Below are positions 35,178-43,329 of a DNA stretch of 64,000 nucleotides, piece by piece; position 1 is the first letter of the stretch, and the number at the start of each line of letters is the position of its first letter. The position numbers were made by a program, and so were the translations under genes. The DNA comes from an uncultured Anaerobutyricum sp. (GTDB lineage Bacteria; Bacillota; Clostridia; Lachnospirales; Lachnospiraceae): positions 1 to 64,000 of the forward strand of contig NZ_CAKRCF010000002.1 in assembly GCF_934307085.1 (NCBI RefSeq), written 5' to 3'. The notes beneath the pieces are model-generated. The model saw nothing but the letters and a program-made list of their open reading frames with translations. It was not told where the DNA came from and did not search any database.

Positions 35178-35408
35178 GGTTTTCTCCTTTATTTATGTAA
35201 ATTTATAACAGTTATTCCAAAATCAATATACCACATCTTCTCCTTGTTGTCTACCTTTATTTTACTTTAATTACTTTTTTTACCTTTTATCTTTGTATTA
35301 TTCTATTCAATTACTATAACTATATTCCTTGTTCATAAATTATCCTCATCTTTCATATTCTTATAATTATTTTCATAAGATAATAAAAAGATTTCCAAGA
35401 GGCTTTTC

Positions 35409-35714
35409 ATGACTTCTATATTTCCACATGATTTCTCATTATCCCAAAATAATATTCTACTTATTTTTTGCGTTGCCTGCTTTGCTGGATACTTTATTGC
35501 CTACATAAAAAAAAGACCTACAGCACTCTTATCTATCATTGGACGAAGTGCTGCCGGCCTTTTATATATTTACTTTTTTAACTTTTTCTGTGCTGCAAGA
35601 AATATCATGACTGAAATCGGAATCAATCCAATTACTGGTGCTGTCTGCACTATTCTTGGTATTCCAGGCGCAATTCTGCTATATGCTGTTAAAATTTATA
35701 GTTTTCTATCGTGA
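35409..35714 (+). CDS. bofA: Pro-sigma K processing inhibitor BofA-family protein
   Basis: 101 residues. Two to three hydrophobic segments and the C-terminal family pattern NPITGAVCTILGIPGAILLY are present. In B. subtilis BofA inhibits the SpoIVFB protease in the outer forespore membrane until the engulfment checkpoint is passed. It is the only plus-strand gene between 24 and 47 kb. In Bacilli bofA lies just after recR; here it is 12 kb away. The ribosome site AAGAGG lies 6 bases before the ATG. Confidence 0.85.
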   Translation: MTSIFPHDFSLSQNNILLIFCVACFAGYFIAYIKKRPTALLSIIGRSAAGLLYIYFFNFFCAARNIMTEIGINPITGAVCTILGIPGAILLYAVKIYSFLS

Positions 35715-35757
35715 AGTACTCGTTAATTAAATTACCGAGGATTCCCGCTTAATTTTC

Positions 35758-35880
35758 TAAAGTGTACTTAAAAATACTTTTGCAAGACATGTTATAATTT
35801 ACAAAAAATTTCATTGGAATAATGGCAGCATAGTGAGCTACATCAACCAAATGAAAGCAAAATATTTTCCACAAAACTTT
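35758..35880. repeat. Diverged long-form dispersed element
   Basis: The left part AAAGTGTACTTAAAAATAC then TTGCAAGACATG and ATAATTT aligns in order with 24471-24515. An inner inverted pair (TTTCATTGG with CCAAATGAAA) and GCAAAATATTTT align with the rest of the 24.5-kb copy. It fills the gap between the convergent bofA and DUF1002 genes. Confidence 0.5.
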
Positions 35881-35891
35881 TACCTTAGCAT

Positions 35892-36782
35892 CTACTGAAA
35901 TAATCCGCTCAGCGCCGCAAAAATAGAAGAAAGAGCCGCTTTTATCTTTGCAAAAATCCCCTGAGTATCAATATCAAGCTCACTAAGTTTATCATAAATC
36001 TTACTTGCCTGTTCTTTTAAATCATTGACATTCAGATCAAGCTTATTAATTTTTTGCATAAGCTCTGCTATCTGTTCTTTTTGATCATCTGTGATATTTA
36101 CGTCAAGGTCTTTGCTACATTCATCAATAATAGTATTGATATCTTCCTTGGTTTTCACATCGTCCGAAAGGACTTTTTCTTTAATCAAAGCAAGGAACTG
36201 CTCTGCCTTATCAGAATCATCCAGCTCCTGAGCAAGCTCACTGGTAACTACTAATTCATTTGTTGCCGCATCCTTACTCTCACTGGAAATATTCTCTCCT
36301 GTCATATCTTCATATGCATTCATTGCACCAACCAACGCTGCTGTACCTGTAATATTAAACGGTCCTGCCACAGTTACATTGGCATCTGTCACACCTGCTG
36401 TTGTAAGTGCATTCTCGTACATTCCTGCCGTACAATAAGTAATATTTTTCGTTGTAACATCAATACCTTCTCCCTGATCTCTCTTCTCAATAAGAACAGA
36501 GGATAATGCTCTGGTACCAATGACCGAAGAATCAAGATAATCATCCAAATACTTATGCTCATCTTTATTTGTTACTTTTACAACTTTATACTGATCAAGT
36601 TCGTCTTCCTTAACATCCAGAAGTTCCAACACTTTTCTCTTTTGAGTAGCCGTTAAATCTGCTCCAAGTGACAGATATGGCTTCTCCTCTATAGCATCTG
36701 CTGATACATTGGCCTGAAATGCCAGTAAACCCGCTATCAGCATAGCGGATAAAGCAATCAATTTCTTTCTAAACATCATCAT
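35892..36782 (-). CDS. DUF1002 secreted protein
   Basis: 296 residues with a Sec signal to about residue 28 (LIAGLLAFQANVSADA). The DUF1002 body starts at SLGADLTATQKRKVLELL and includes YCTAGMYENALTTAGVTDA near 115 and GTAALVGAMNAYEDMTG near 145. The C-terminal 90 residues are helical, with a hydrophobic tail (KAALSSIFAALSGLF). Its function is unknown. Three adjacent ATG codons follow an AAAGGAGG site; the third (36776) has the best spacing. It lies downstream of yfhO, separated by a repeat element. Confidence 0.82.
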   Translation of the reverse strand: MMMFRKKLIALSAMLIAGLLAFQANVSADAIEEKPYLSLGADLTATQKRKVLELLDVKEDELDQYKVVKVTNKDEHKYLDDYLDSSVIGTRALSSVLIEKRDQGEGIDVTTKNITYCTAGMYENALTTAGVTDANVTVAGPFNITGTAALVGAMNAYEDMTGENISSESKDAATNELVVTSELAQELDDSDKAEQFLALIKEKVLSDDVKTKEDINTIIDECSKDLDVNITDDQKEQIAELMQKINKLDLNVNDLKEQASKIYDKLSELDIDTQGIFAKIKAALSSIFAALSGLFQ

Positions 36783-36801
36783 TTCCTCCTTTTCTTTTTC
36801 C

Positions 36802-36880
36802 AGAGTGTGTTTAAAAAATCATTCCTGCAATCTACACACTCGTGGGAAATTTTGCAGAAAGCATTTTTCAAACATGTTCT
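36802..36880. repeat. Dispersed element, 80-bp form with inverted ends
   Basis: The left end AGAGTGTGTTTAAAAAAT and the right end GCATTTTTCAAACATGTTCT are imperfect inverted repeats. Inside, CTGCAA and TTGCAG can pair, and CCTGCAATCTACACACTC is shared with 40822-40839. Confidence 0.65.
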
Positions 36881-36924
36881 AGTTTACCATATCTTTAGGT
36901 GAAAAATATTTCCAAAATCTATCT

Positions 36925-39522
36925 TTATTCTTTCTTTTTTATATCAGATTTATATCGAGATTTTACAAAACAGCTACCCAAAAAGATTACTATTGCTAAA
37001 GAACTGATCTTCCATCCTGCAGAGGCTCCTGGTGACGTATAACTTAACGAAACGGTATGTTCGCCGGCAGAAACATCTATTCCAAGAAAAGCATTTCCTA
37101 CCGCCCACATATCTGCTGGTTTTCCATCTACCTCTACGTACCATCCCTCATCATATGGGATTGAGAAAAATAAAGTTTGGTCTGTTTTAGCATTTACATT
37201 ACCTTCTATATAATTGCTTGAATAATCTCTGACTATAAATGCTCTGTCTGCTGTTTCTTCTTTAAGGTTATTGTATTCCTTCTGGTCAAAATCTGCTGCT
37301 GAAAGACGCACATATCCTGTCTCTGTCTCTCCCTTTAGCTGAAAAGTTACTTTTACTTCAGATCCAGCAGATACTTTTCCTATTGGTAGCATATATCCAT
37401 CTAAGTCTCCAGACTTTACGTTTGTTCCATCTATTGTAATCTGTGCATTTTCTACCTGTGTTCCATCATAAAAAAGATACAAATCATCTATTGTTTTTGT
37501 GACAGGAATCGTAAATACCATATTATCTGCCTGTGTGCTTTTGTATTCAAAATAATATTCTCCATCATTCGTTTTCGATGCCGTACAGCCATTCGTTGCC
37601 GGATCAGCAATCTCAATATTATGAAATAGCTCCGAAACACCAAATGCCTGCTTTCCAAGACTGTTCTGTACACGGAATGGATAAGCACTTCCAGAATCCC
37701 AGTCTTCTACAGAAAGATTCATAAGATATCCCATTGACATTTCTCTTGCCGGGTTCTTATAAATATTAAACGCACCTTCCCTCTTTACATATTCAAAGTC
37801 CGTATTCAGAGTATCTTCCTGATGGTAATAAAGATATTTTACATTTAAAAGAAGATTCGTTACTGGAGTCGCACCTTTATAGAGATATTCATTACAACCT
37901 GTATAAAATCCCAGATTGTCCATCAGATTAACCATGCTGTCTGAAGCGGTAGAACCAAATAACCCTACACCATTGATTGGATATAATGCATTTTCATCAA
38001 CAATCAGAGAGCTGGCAAGTTCACTCCTATAAAATGTTTTATCTCCTAGTGAAGCTACCGCCTTTTCCATATCATTTACACCATAGAAAAACTTCGGAAC
38101 AGCAATCTGTCCATTTTCATTAAATCCCATAAATGCTGTCGCTACAATTTCAATAAGTGCTACTATGCAAAAAGCATTTTTATACCAGCCTTTTCTCTTA
38201 CGAGACAATGTATACAAGAATAATAACATTCCATATAAAATAAAAAGCATTCCTGCCACACCATAGACTTCATCATCAAGTGGATTCGTTCCTTTCGCTC
38301 TGGCATATACTAAAAGTCCGACTCCTGCCATACAGGCTAAGGCTATATGCCATCCTTTTGTCCCCTCTAAGTTTTCAAAGACTTCCCAAAGCATATACAG
38401 CAGCACAAATCCAAATAAAAATGAAAAACGATTTGGTATTCCATACTGATCATGGAATCCGTGCCAGATAAAATTCAAAATCATCTCACTGAAGCTTAAA
38501 TAGAAAAATCCAATCAACAATACTTTTTTTATTTTTTCACTAATTTTAATCTTACTATTTAGTAGATACAGCACCACTGCTAAAACTGTAAAAATACCAA
38601 TATAAAGATTCGCATTTCCATCGAAGTTATCATGAGTGATTGGCGTCCACATTGCAAACTGCCGATTAAGTAAATCTGCTGCATTCGTTAAAAAGCTATG
38701 CTCTGGCAAACTCATGGATTCCCCAGATGCTGTTTGCTTAATTCCAAGATATGCCGGAATAAGCATAATCGCCGCCATTCCTGCTGCCAGAAATGAATAG
38801 AATGTAAATGCTATTCCCCGGAAGAAGAACTGCTTTACACTTTTAAATGAGTATAAAATATACCAGATTACTACAAAAATACAAATCATAAAAGCAATAT
38901 AGTAATTGCAATATAAAGCGTAGAATAAGGCAAAGCAGTATAATCTTCCATCTTTCCTATCTATCAGATCTTCTAATCCCATCATGACAATCGGAAAAAT
39001 CATAATCGCATCAAGCCACATAACATTCCAACAGTAACCAACCATATAACTCGATAAAGCATATGCCATAGAAATCATTAAAACAGGGAGCCCTGGTTTC
39101 TTGCTCTTTGACGAAAAGTAAATTCCTGCTGTCAGTCCGCTGATTGCAACCTTTAACACAATAATTAAACTAACTGCCATATTTAACTGACTCTTTTTAA
39201 AAAATAAAATTAAAAGGTTCAAAGGGCTGGATAAATAGTACGCATATAATGATAAAAAATTAATTCCAAGTCCAGCACGGAAACTATAGAAAAGACTTCC
39301 TCCACTTTTTAATTTATCATATAAAATAGAATAAAATGGCATATACTGATGCAACCCATCAATAATTAAAAGTGAATTATCTCCAAATGGCTGTACTCCA
39401 AATGCAATACAGCAGCCAATCATAACGATTAATGGCATGAAAAAAGAAAGAACAATAATATGTTTTCTATTTATTTTCTTTCTTATCTGCCATATCTTCT
39501 TTCCCTCTTCTTTTATGTTCAT
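36925..39522 (-). CDS. yfhO: YfhO-family membrane protein
   Basis: 865 residues with 12 or more membrane segments in residues 25-460 and one near the C-terminus (about 835-855), and a soluble beta-rich region between. The family start is visible: GDNSLLIIDGLHQYMPFYS near 47 and FRAGLGINFLSLYAYYLSSP near 80. YfhO proteins are GT-C-like glycosyltransferases; B. subtilis YfhO modifies lipoteichoic acid with GlcNAc from undecaprenyl carriers. The upstream GT2 gene fits such a role in surface glycan modification. The ATG has a GGCAGGT site. Confidence 0.88.
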   Translation of the reverse strand: MNIKEEGKKIWQIRKKINRKHIIVLSFFMPLIVMIGCCIAFGVQPFGDNSLLIIDGLHQYMPFYSILYDKLKSGGSLFYSFRAGLGINFLSLYAYYLSSPLNLLILFFKKSQLNMAVSLIIVLKVAISGLTAGIYFSSKSKKPGLPVLMISMAYALSSYMVGYCWNVMWLDAIMIFPIVMMGLEDLIDRKDGRLYCFALFYALYCNYYIAFMICIFVVIWYILYSFKSVKQFFFRGIAFTFYSFLAAGMAAIMLIPAYLGIKQTASGESMSLPEHSFLTNAADLLNRQFAMWTPITHDNFDGNANLYIGIFTVLAVVLYLLNSKIKISEKIKKVLLIGFFYLSFSEMILNFIWHGFHDQYGIPNRFSFLFGFVLLYMLWEVFENLEGTKGWHIALACMAGVGLLVYARAKGTNPLDDEVYGVAGMLFILYGMLLFLYTLSRKRKGWYKNAFCIVALIEIVATAFMGFNENGQIAVPKFFYGVNDMEKAVASLGDKTFYRSELASSLIVDENALYPINGVGLFGSTASDSMVNLMDNLGFYTGCNEYLYKGATPVTNLLLNVKYLYYHQEDTLNTDFEYVKREGAFNIYKNPAREMSMGYLMNLSVEDWDSGSAYPFRVQNSLGKQAFGVSELFHNIEIADPATNGCTASKTNDGEYYFEYKSTQADNMVFTIPVTKTIDDLYLFYDGTQVENAQITIDGTNVKSGDLDGYMLPIGKVSAGSEVKVTFQLKGETETGYVRLSAADFDQKEYNNLKEETADRAFIVRDYSSNYIEGNVNAKTDQTLFFSIPYDEGWYVEVDGKPADMWAVGNAFLGIDVSAGEHTVSLSYTSPGASAGWKISSLAIVIFLGSCFVKSRYKSDIKKKE

Positions 39523-39579
39523 ATATTTATTTACCTGCCTTTTCTCCTTGCTTTTTACTGTTTTTATCTCTAATATTTA

Positions 39580-40302
39580 TTATCCTATTTCCCTCACACG
39601 CTTTTTCAATAAACCAAGGCAACGTATAATATCAATCCTCTTTTTTACCATAAAGCCAATACTTCCATGTGTCATCTGTGTCACATTAGAAGAATGCCTA
39701 CGATATCCAATGAGCTTGTCTTTTAAAAAGCAAACCTGTCCCATATATTCTGCCGCTGTTCCAATCCAGTAGTCATGCATATACATTTCTTTAGGAATCG
39801 GACAAATAACTGGAATAAGCTCTTTTCGAAATGCCATACAACACCCAACGTAACTGTTTTTGATAAGATTTTTTAAAATACCTGGCTTACTTTTCCTTAA
39901 AGCAAAAAGACTTTCTGCTCTTGTTGCCTTTCCATTCTCATCTATAATCTCTGCATCATGAAGAATTGCTTTTACTTCTAAATTATCAAAGGCTGCATTC
40001 ACCTTTTTCACCTTATCGGGCTTCCATATATCATCCTGATCAGATAAATAAATAATATCCCCTGTACAATGTCGAATCGCATTTTCAAAATTCTTCACTA
40101 CTCCTTTACCGGGACCCTTTATAACTTGAATTCGGCAATCCTTTTTTGCCATATTCAATAGAATGGGCTCTGAACCATCACTCGCCCCATCTACAGATAC
40201 AATCACCTCATCCTGATTTCCAAGCTGTGATAAGATGGATTCCATCTGTTCTTCTATATATGTACCGCCATTATAATATGCCATTGCTACTGAAATCTTC
40301 AT
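39580..40302 (-). CDS. Family 2 glycosyltransferase
   Basis: 240 residues. A GT-A fold is seen: the N-terminal ISVAMAYYNGGTYIEEQM, EVIVSVDGASDGS near 34, the DxD-like DQDDIWKPDKV near 88, and HDYWIGTAAEYMG near 172. The C-terminal RRHSSNVTQ text is typical of rhamnosyltransferase-like enzymes that extend surface polysaccharides. It has no membrane segment. The start overlaps the stop of the 59-codon gene by ATGA, and yfhO follows 57 bases downstream. The donor sugar cannot be read from sequence. Confidence 0.88.
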   Translation of the reverse strand: MKISVAMAYYNGGTYIEEQMESILSQLGNQDEVIVSVDGASDGSEPILLNMAKKDCRIQVIKGPGKGVVKNFENAIRHCTGDIIYLSDQDDIWKPDKVKKVNAAFDNLEVKAILHDAEIIDENGKATRAESLFALRKSKPGILKNLIKNSYVGCCMAFRKELIPVICPIPKEMYMHDYWIGTAAEYMGQVCFLKDKLIGYRRHSSNVTQMTHGSIGFMVKKRIDIIRCLGLLKKRVREIG

Positions 40303-40478
40303 AAAATGATATCCTCTTCCTGTTTTTTCTTCTCTGCTGCTAGAATACGCTGTTTTTCCTCTTCTGACAAGTTCTCATCTTTCAAGATTTTAGCATAATT
40401 TTTTGTACTTCTTGTTAAATTGTTACCCAAAAATATCTTTTCAACCTGCCCGTCCATTCTTCCGATTACAACACCCAT
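40299..40478 (-). CDS. Small charged protein, translationally coupled to the glycosyltransferase
   Basis: 59 residues beginning MGVVIGRMDGQVEKIFLGNN and ending in a Lys/Glu-rich helix (SEEEKQRILAAEKKKQEE). The ATG at 40478 has a GAGGAGGAG site, and the stop overlaps the glycosyltransferase start as ATGA. The codon pattern, ribosome site and overlap support a real gene. No domain is recognised. It may serve mainly to couple translation or be a small regulator. Confidence 0.65.
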   Translation of the reverse strand: MGVVIGRMDGQVEKIFLGNNLTRSTKNYAKILKDENLSEEEKQRILAAEKKKQEEDIIL

Positions 40479-40638
40479 GGCTGTCTCCTCCTCTTATTTT
40501 ATTCCATTTTCCAGAAAAATTTTCTTAAAAATTTCCTTAAGATCTCTTTTTTCGGCTATATGTATCTATATTTTTCAATGTGTTTCACTTTTTGTTCAAT
40601 TTTTTTTCAAAAATAGGACATATTTTTTCTTTATAGTA

Positions 40639-40735
40639 TAGACAGCAACAAAGAAATCCCTCTATTTCTTGTGGCTAAAGATTTTTTTCATATTTTGAAG
40701 CCCGTATATCAAAGTATATGGGCTTCCTCCTTTTA
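40639..40735 (+). ncRNA. Candidate small RNA, copy 2
   Basis: TATAGTATAGACA is followed by a hairpin (645-657 with 664-675 of this 40-kb block), the 14-mer AGATTTTTTTCATA (40679-40692) and a terminator stem GAAGCCCGTATA/TATATGGGCTTC (40697-40708 with 40715-40726) plus a C/U-rich tail. It has the same order of parts as 14594-14690. No -35 box of the usual kind is seen. The strand is inferred from the -10-like box and the terminator. Confidence 0.45.
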
Positions 40736-40758
40736 ATGAGTGCCTCCAAATGAGGTAT

Positions 40759-40794
40759 AGAAAGAACTCTTTCCCCGGAGTTCTTTCTTTTTTT
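40759..40794 (+). terminator. Second plus-strand terminator
   Basis: AGAAAGAACTC pairs with GAGTTCTTTCT around an 8-base loop and is followed by a U-run. A small hairpin CCTC/GAGG (40743-40755) precedes it. It may back up the small RNA terminator or end a second short transcript. In the 409-base gap 40479-40887 I see only these RNA-like parts and a repeat fragment. Confidence 0.6.
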
Positions 40795-40805
40795 ATACTA
40801 TAAAG

Positions 40806-40845
40806 GTATTTGAAGCGTCCTTCCTGCAATCTACACACTCTAATA
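40806..40845 (+). repeat. Fragment of dispersed element
   Basis: GTATTTGAAGCGTCC is followed by TTCCTGCAATCTACACACTC (40821-40840), which repeats 36822-36840. Only the left half is present. Confidence 0.5.
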
Positions 40846-40887
40846 CAAATCTATGCCAATTATAAAATAGTAGACTAGCAGTCTTTT

Positions 40888-41076
40888 TTACTTTCTTTTA
40901 TGAATTATTCCGCCTAATCTCCCGGTTTCCTGTGCTGTAAGGGAACCCCATCCTTTTTCTAAAACTTTATCATAGATTCCAAGTTCTTTTGCAACTTCAT
41001 ATTTTTTCTGCACATCAGCATCAAGCTCTGAAATCTTAATTTCTCCCCTTAAAAATAATTTTTCCTTCTTTTTCAC
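40888..41076 (-). CDS. Short alpha/beta-type small acid-soluble spore protein
   Basis: 62 residues from a GTG at 41076 with AGAGGTG upstream. The segment KKYEVAKELGIYDKV carries the germination-protease site (cleavage expected between Glu and Val), and WGSLTAQETGRLGGIIHKR matches the C-terminal DNA-binding motif of alpha/beta SASPs in the short clostridial form. It would coat spore DNA and protect it from UV and heat. The gene is monocistronic, as expected for a sigma G gene. It is basic and lacks Cys. Confidence 0.75.
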   Translation of the reverse strand: MKKKEKLFLRGEIKISELDADVQKKYEVAKELGIYDKVLEKGWGSLTAQETGRLGGIIHKRK

Positions 41077-41300
41077 AAAAAACACCTCTGCTTTCAATAA
41101 TTTAATAGCATTATGAATGTATAGCAAATTATAGGCTTATCTTCTGTAAAAAAGAAGGATTCTATTCTTAATATATTATTTTATAGTATGTAATCTGGAA
41201 AAAATCTCTTTCCCTCAACTTCTTTCAGCATATCCGTATATATTATATCAATTAGCCATAATGTAAAAAGCAATGCAGAAGAAAAAGTATCTGGAAAAAC

Positions 41301-42605
41301 TTATTTCTCAGACTTACCAGCGATGTAGTTAATAAACTGCTGTGCAGTACGTCCAGAGATTCCACCATGAGAAAGTTCCCACTTGTTGGCTTCTGCACAA
41401 AGTTCTTTGTCACTTAACTTGATTTCCGGATACTTCTTTGCAAGGTTTGTTACAATCTGGAAATATTCCTGTTGCGTTGGTTTGGAGTAGTTGATGCTTA
41501 CACCAAAACGTGCTGCCAATGATAACTTCTCCTGTACTGTATCGGAACGATGCAGTTCTTCGTCCTTATCGGAACGGTCTGACCATGTTTCACGGATGAG
41601 ATGACGGCGGTTAGATGTTGCATAAATAAGTACGTTGTCCGGCTTTGTTTCCATTCCGCCCTCGATAACCGCTTTCAGATATTTATATTCAATCTCAAAT
41701 TCTTCAAATGATAAGTCATCCATATAAATGATAAAGCGATAGTTTCTGTTTTTAATGTGGCTGATAATCGCAGAAAGATATTTAAACTGATGTTTATAAA
41801 TCTCAATCATACGAAGTCCGTCACCATAATACTGATTAAGAATTGCCTTGATACTTGTGGACTTACCAGTACCTGCATCACCGTAAAGAAGGCAGTTATT
41901 GGCTACTTTACCCTGAACAAATGCTTCAGTATTATCTACAAGTTTCTTCTTCTGAATCTCATATCCTGTAAGATCATCAAGTACAACCTTGTCCAAATTA
42001 TTAATAGGAACAAAGTCCGGCTTTCCATTATTCTCTACGATACGGAACGCTTTGTTAAGACCAAACATTCCTACACCATAATCTTTATAGAACTTCACAA
42101 TAGCCTCAAAGAAAGTGTCTACATCTTCTGCTGCTGCCAGTTCATCAGAAAGAGCACGTACTTTTTCACTTACATTTTTATTGTACATACGCTCTGTCTT
42201 GCCAATTGCCTTATAATTTAAAATTGTGCTGAAACAGTCGATACCTAATGTTTCCTCAATTGGTCTGAAATCATAATGGAATAAGTTCATAAATACCTGG
42301 AAATCATTTTTTGCAAAGTGATTCACTGTTCCGTTATTCGCTCCGACTTTCTCACTTGTCATACTGAAAGAGTTTTCATTTGTTACAAGTACGAAAGTCA
42401 GGTAATTGTGCCATAAGTTCTTGTCAAATCCATATGTAGTCGCCAAGTCTAAGAGAGCCTTCATTTCTTTGTAAATATCTGTGATTAATTCATCAGTTCT
42501 GTAATGGCAGCTATCGAATCTCTTAAAAATATCTGCCATATTTAAAAGAATGCTGTCTTCTCCTAAATCTCGATATAAAATTAACTTGGATACTTCTCTG
42601 TACAT
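41301..42605 (-). CDS. DUF815 AAA-type ATPase
   Basis: 434 residues. An N-terminal region of about 185 residues is followed by a AAA core: Walker [20 protein letters not shown] near 240, Walker [15 protein letters not shown] near 290, [16 protein letters not shown] near 330 as the sensor region, and the C-terminal lid. DUF815 proteins are soluble ATPases of unknown role. The gene follows a 220-residue partner at 3 bases, with an AGGAGG site within the partner's end. The pair is common in Clostridia. Confidence 0.88.
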   Translation of the reverse strand: MYREVSKLILYRDLGEDSILLNMADIFKRFDSCHYRTDELITDIYKEMKALLDLATTYGFDKNLWHNYLTFVLVTNENSFSMTSEKVGANNGTVNHFAKNDFQVFMNLFHYDFRPIEETLGIDCFSTILNYKAIGKTERMYNKNVSEKVRALSDELAAAEDVDTFFEAIVKFYKDYGVGMFGLNKAFRIVENNGKPDFVPINNLDKVVLDDLTGYEIQKKKLVDNTEAFVQGKVANNCLLYGDAGTGKSTSIKAILNQYYGDGLRMIEIYKHQFKYLSAIISHIKNRNYRFIIYMDDLSFEEFEIEYKYLKAVIEGGMETKPDNVLIYATSNRRHLIRETWSDRSDKDEELHRSDTVQEKLSLAARFGVSINYSKPTQQEYFQIVTNLAKKYPEIKLSDKELCAEANKWELSHGGISGRTAQQFINYIAGKSEK

Positions 42606-42608
42606 TTT

Positions 42609-43271
42609 CTATTCCTCCTGATTTTCAGAACGGTTTTTCAAAATTTCGTCTACGTTTAATGCTTTTAATTGAGAAGCAAACTGACTCTTTAACTGTTCTA
42701 TTTTATTTTGCGCCTGTTCACGGTCACCGTCAAATGCAGTGTACCCTTTGTAGGAAGCTACCATCGGTTTTTCTTCCTCATCTTCAGACGCATCCCCCTT
42801 AGAATACATCTCTAAGCCCGGAAATGCAAACTTTGGTTTATCTTCATCGTGAACATTACCATTACGAATGTCCTCTAGTGTTACCAGCCCTGGAAATGCG
42901 TGCTTTGGACGGTAATCTGGCATCTTAAATACTTCAAAACAGTCTAAAATATCTACATCTGTCATATCATCAGGAAGATTTTCTTTGAGATATTCTGGAT
43001 GATATTGTTTATAAAATTCATAAATAACCTGTTTTACCTTCGGATCACGAATATCTGTATCCACGTGCTCATCATTAATAAAAAGATAATATCTGTCTAC
43101 ATAGGGCAGAATCCTCTCCTCTGCTGTAATAGAGGTTATTTCCGGTACACTGTCATAGGAAACCTCCAGACGATGAAATGTTCTCTGTCTGTCTTGCGTC
43201 TGTGTAACCCCTTCTATTTTATATTTATCCAGCTCAAAAAATATGCTTTTCAGCAACGTAAATTCATACAT
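42609..43271 (-). CDS. Conserved partner of the DUF815 ATPase, unknown function
   Basis: 220 residues, soluble, acidic. Residues 1-110 look like a globular alpha/beta domain (MYEFTLLKSIFFELDKYKIE, with PYVDRYYLFINDEH near 57). Two short repeats follow, KHAFPGLVTLEDI and KFAFPGLEMYSKG, near 133 and 157. The C-terminus (about 190-220) is a coiled coil. No named domain is recognised. The 3-base gap to the ATPase gene suggests the products act together; the FPGL repeats could be the contact site. It has a good GGGAG site. Confidence 0.75.
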   Translation of the reverse strand: MYEFTLLKSIFFELDKYKIEGVTQTQDRQRTFHRLEVSYDSVPEITSITAEERILPYVDRYYLFINDEHVDTDIRDPKVKQVIYEFYKQYHPEYLKENLPDDMTDVDILDCFEVFKMPDYRPKHAFPGLVTLEDIRNGNVHDEDKPKFAFPGLEMYSKGDASEDEEEKPMVASYKGYTAFDGDREQAQNKIEQLKSQFASQLKALNVDEILKNRSENQEE

Positions 43272-43329
43272 AATTTATCTCCCAATACTCCTGTAATTTT
43301 TTAATATTCATTTTCTTACTATACCACAA

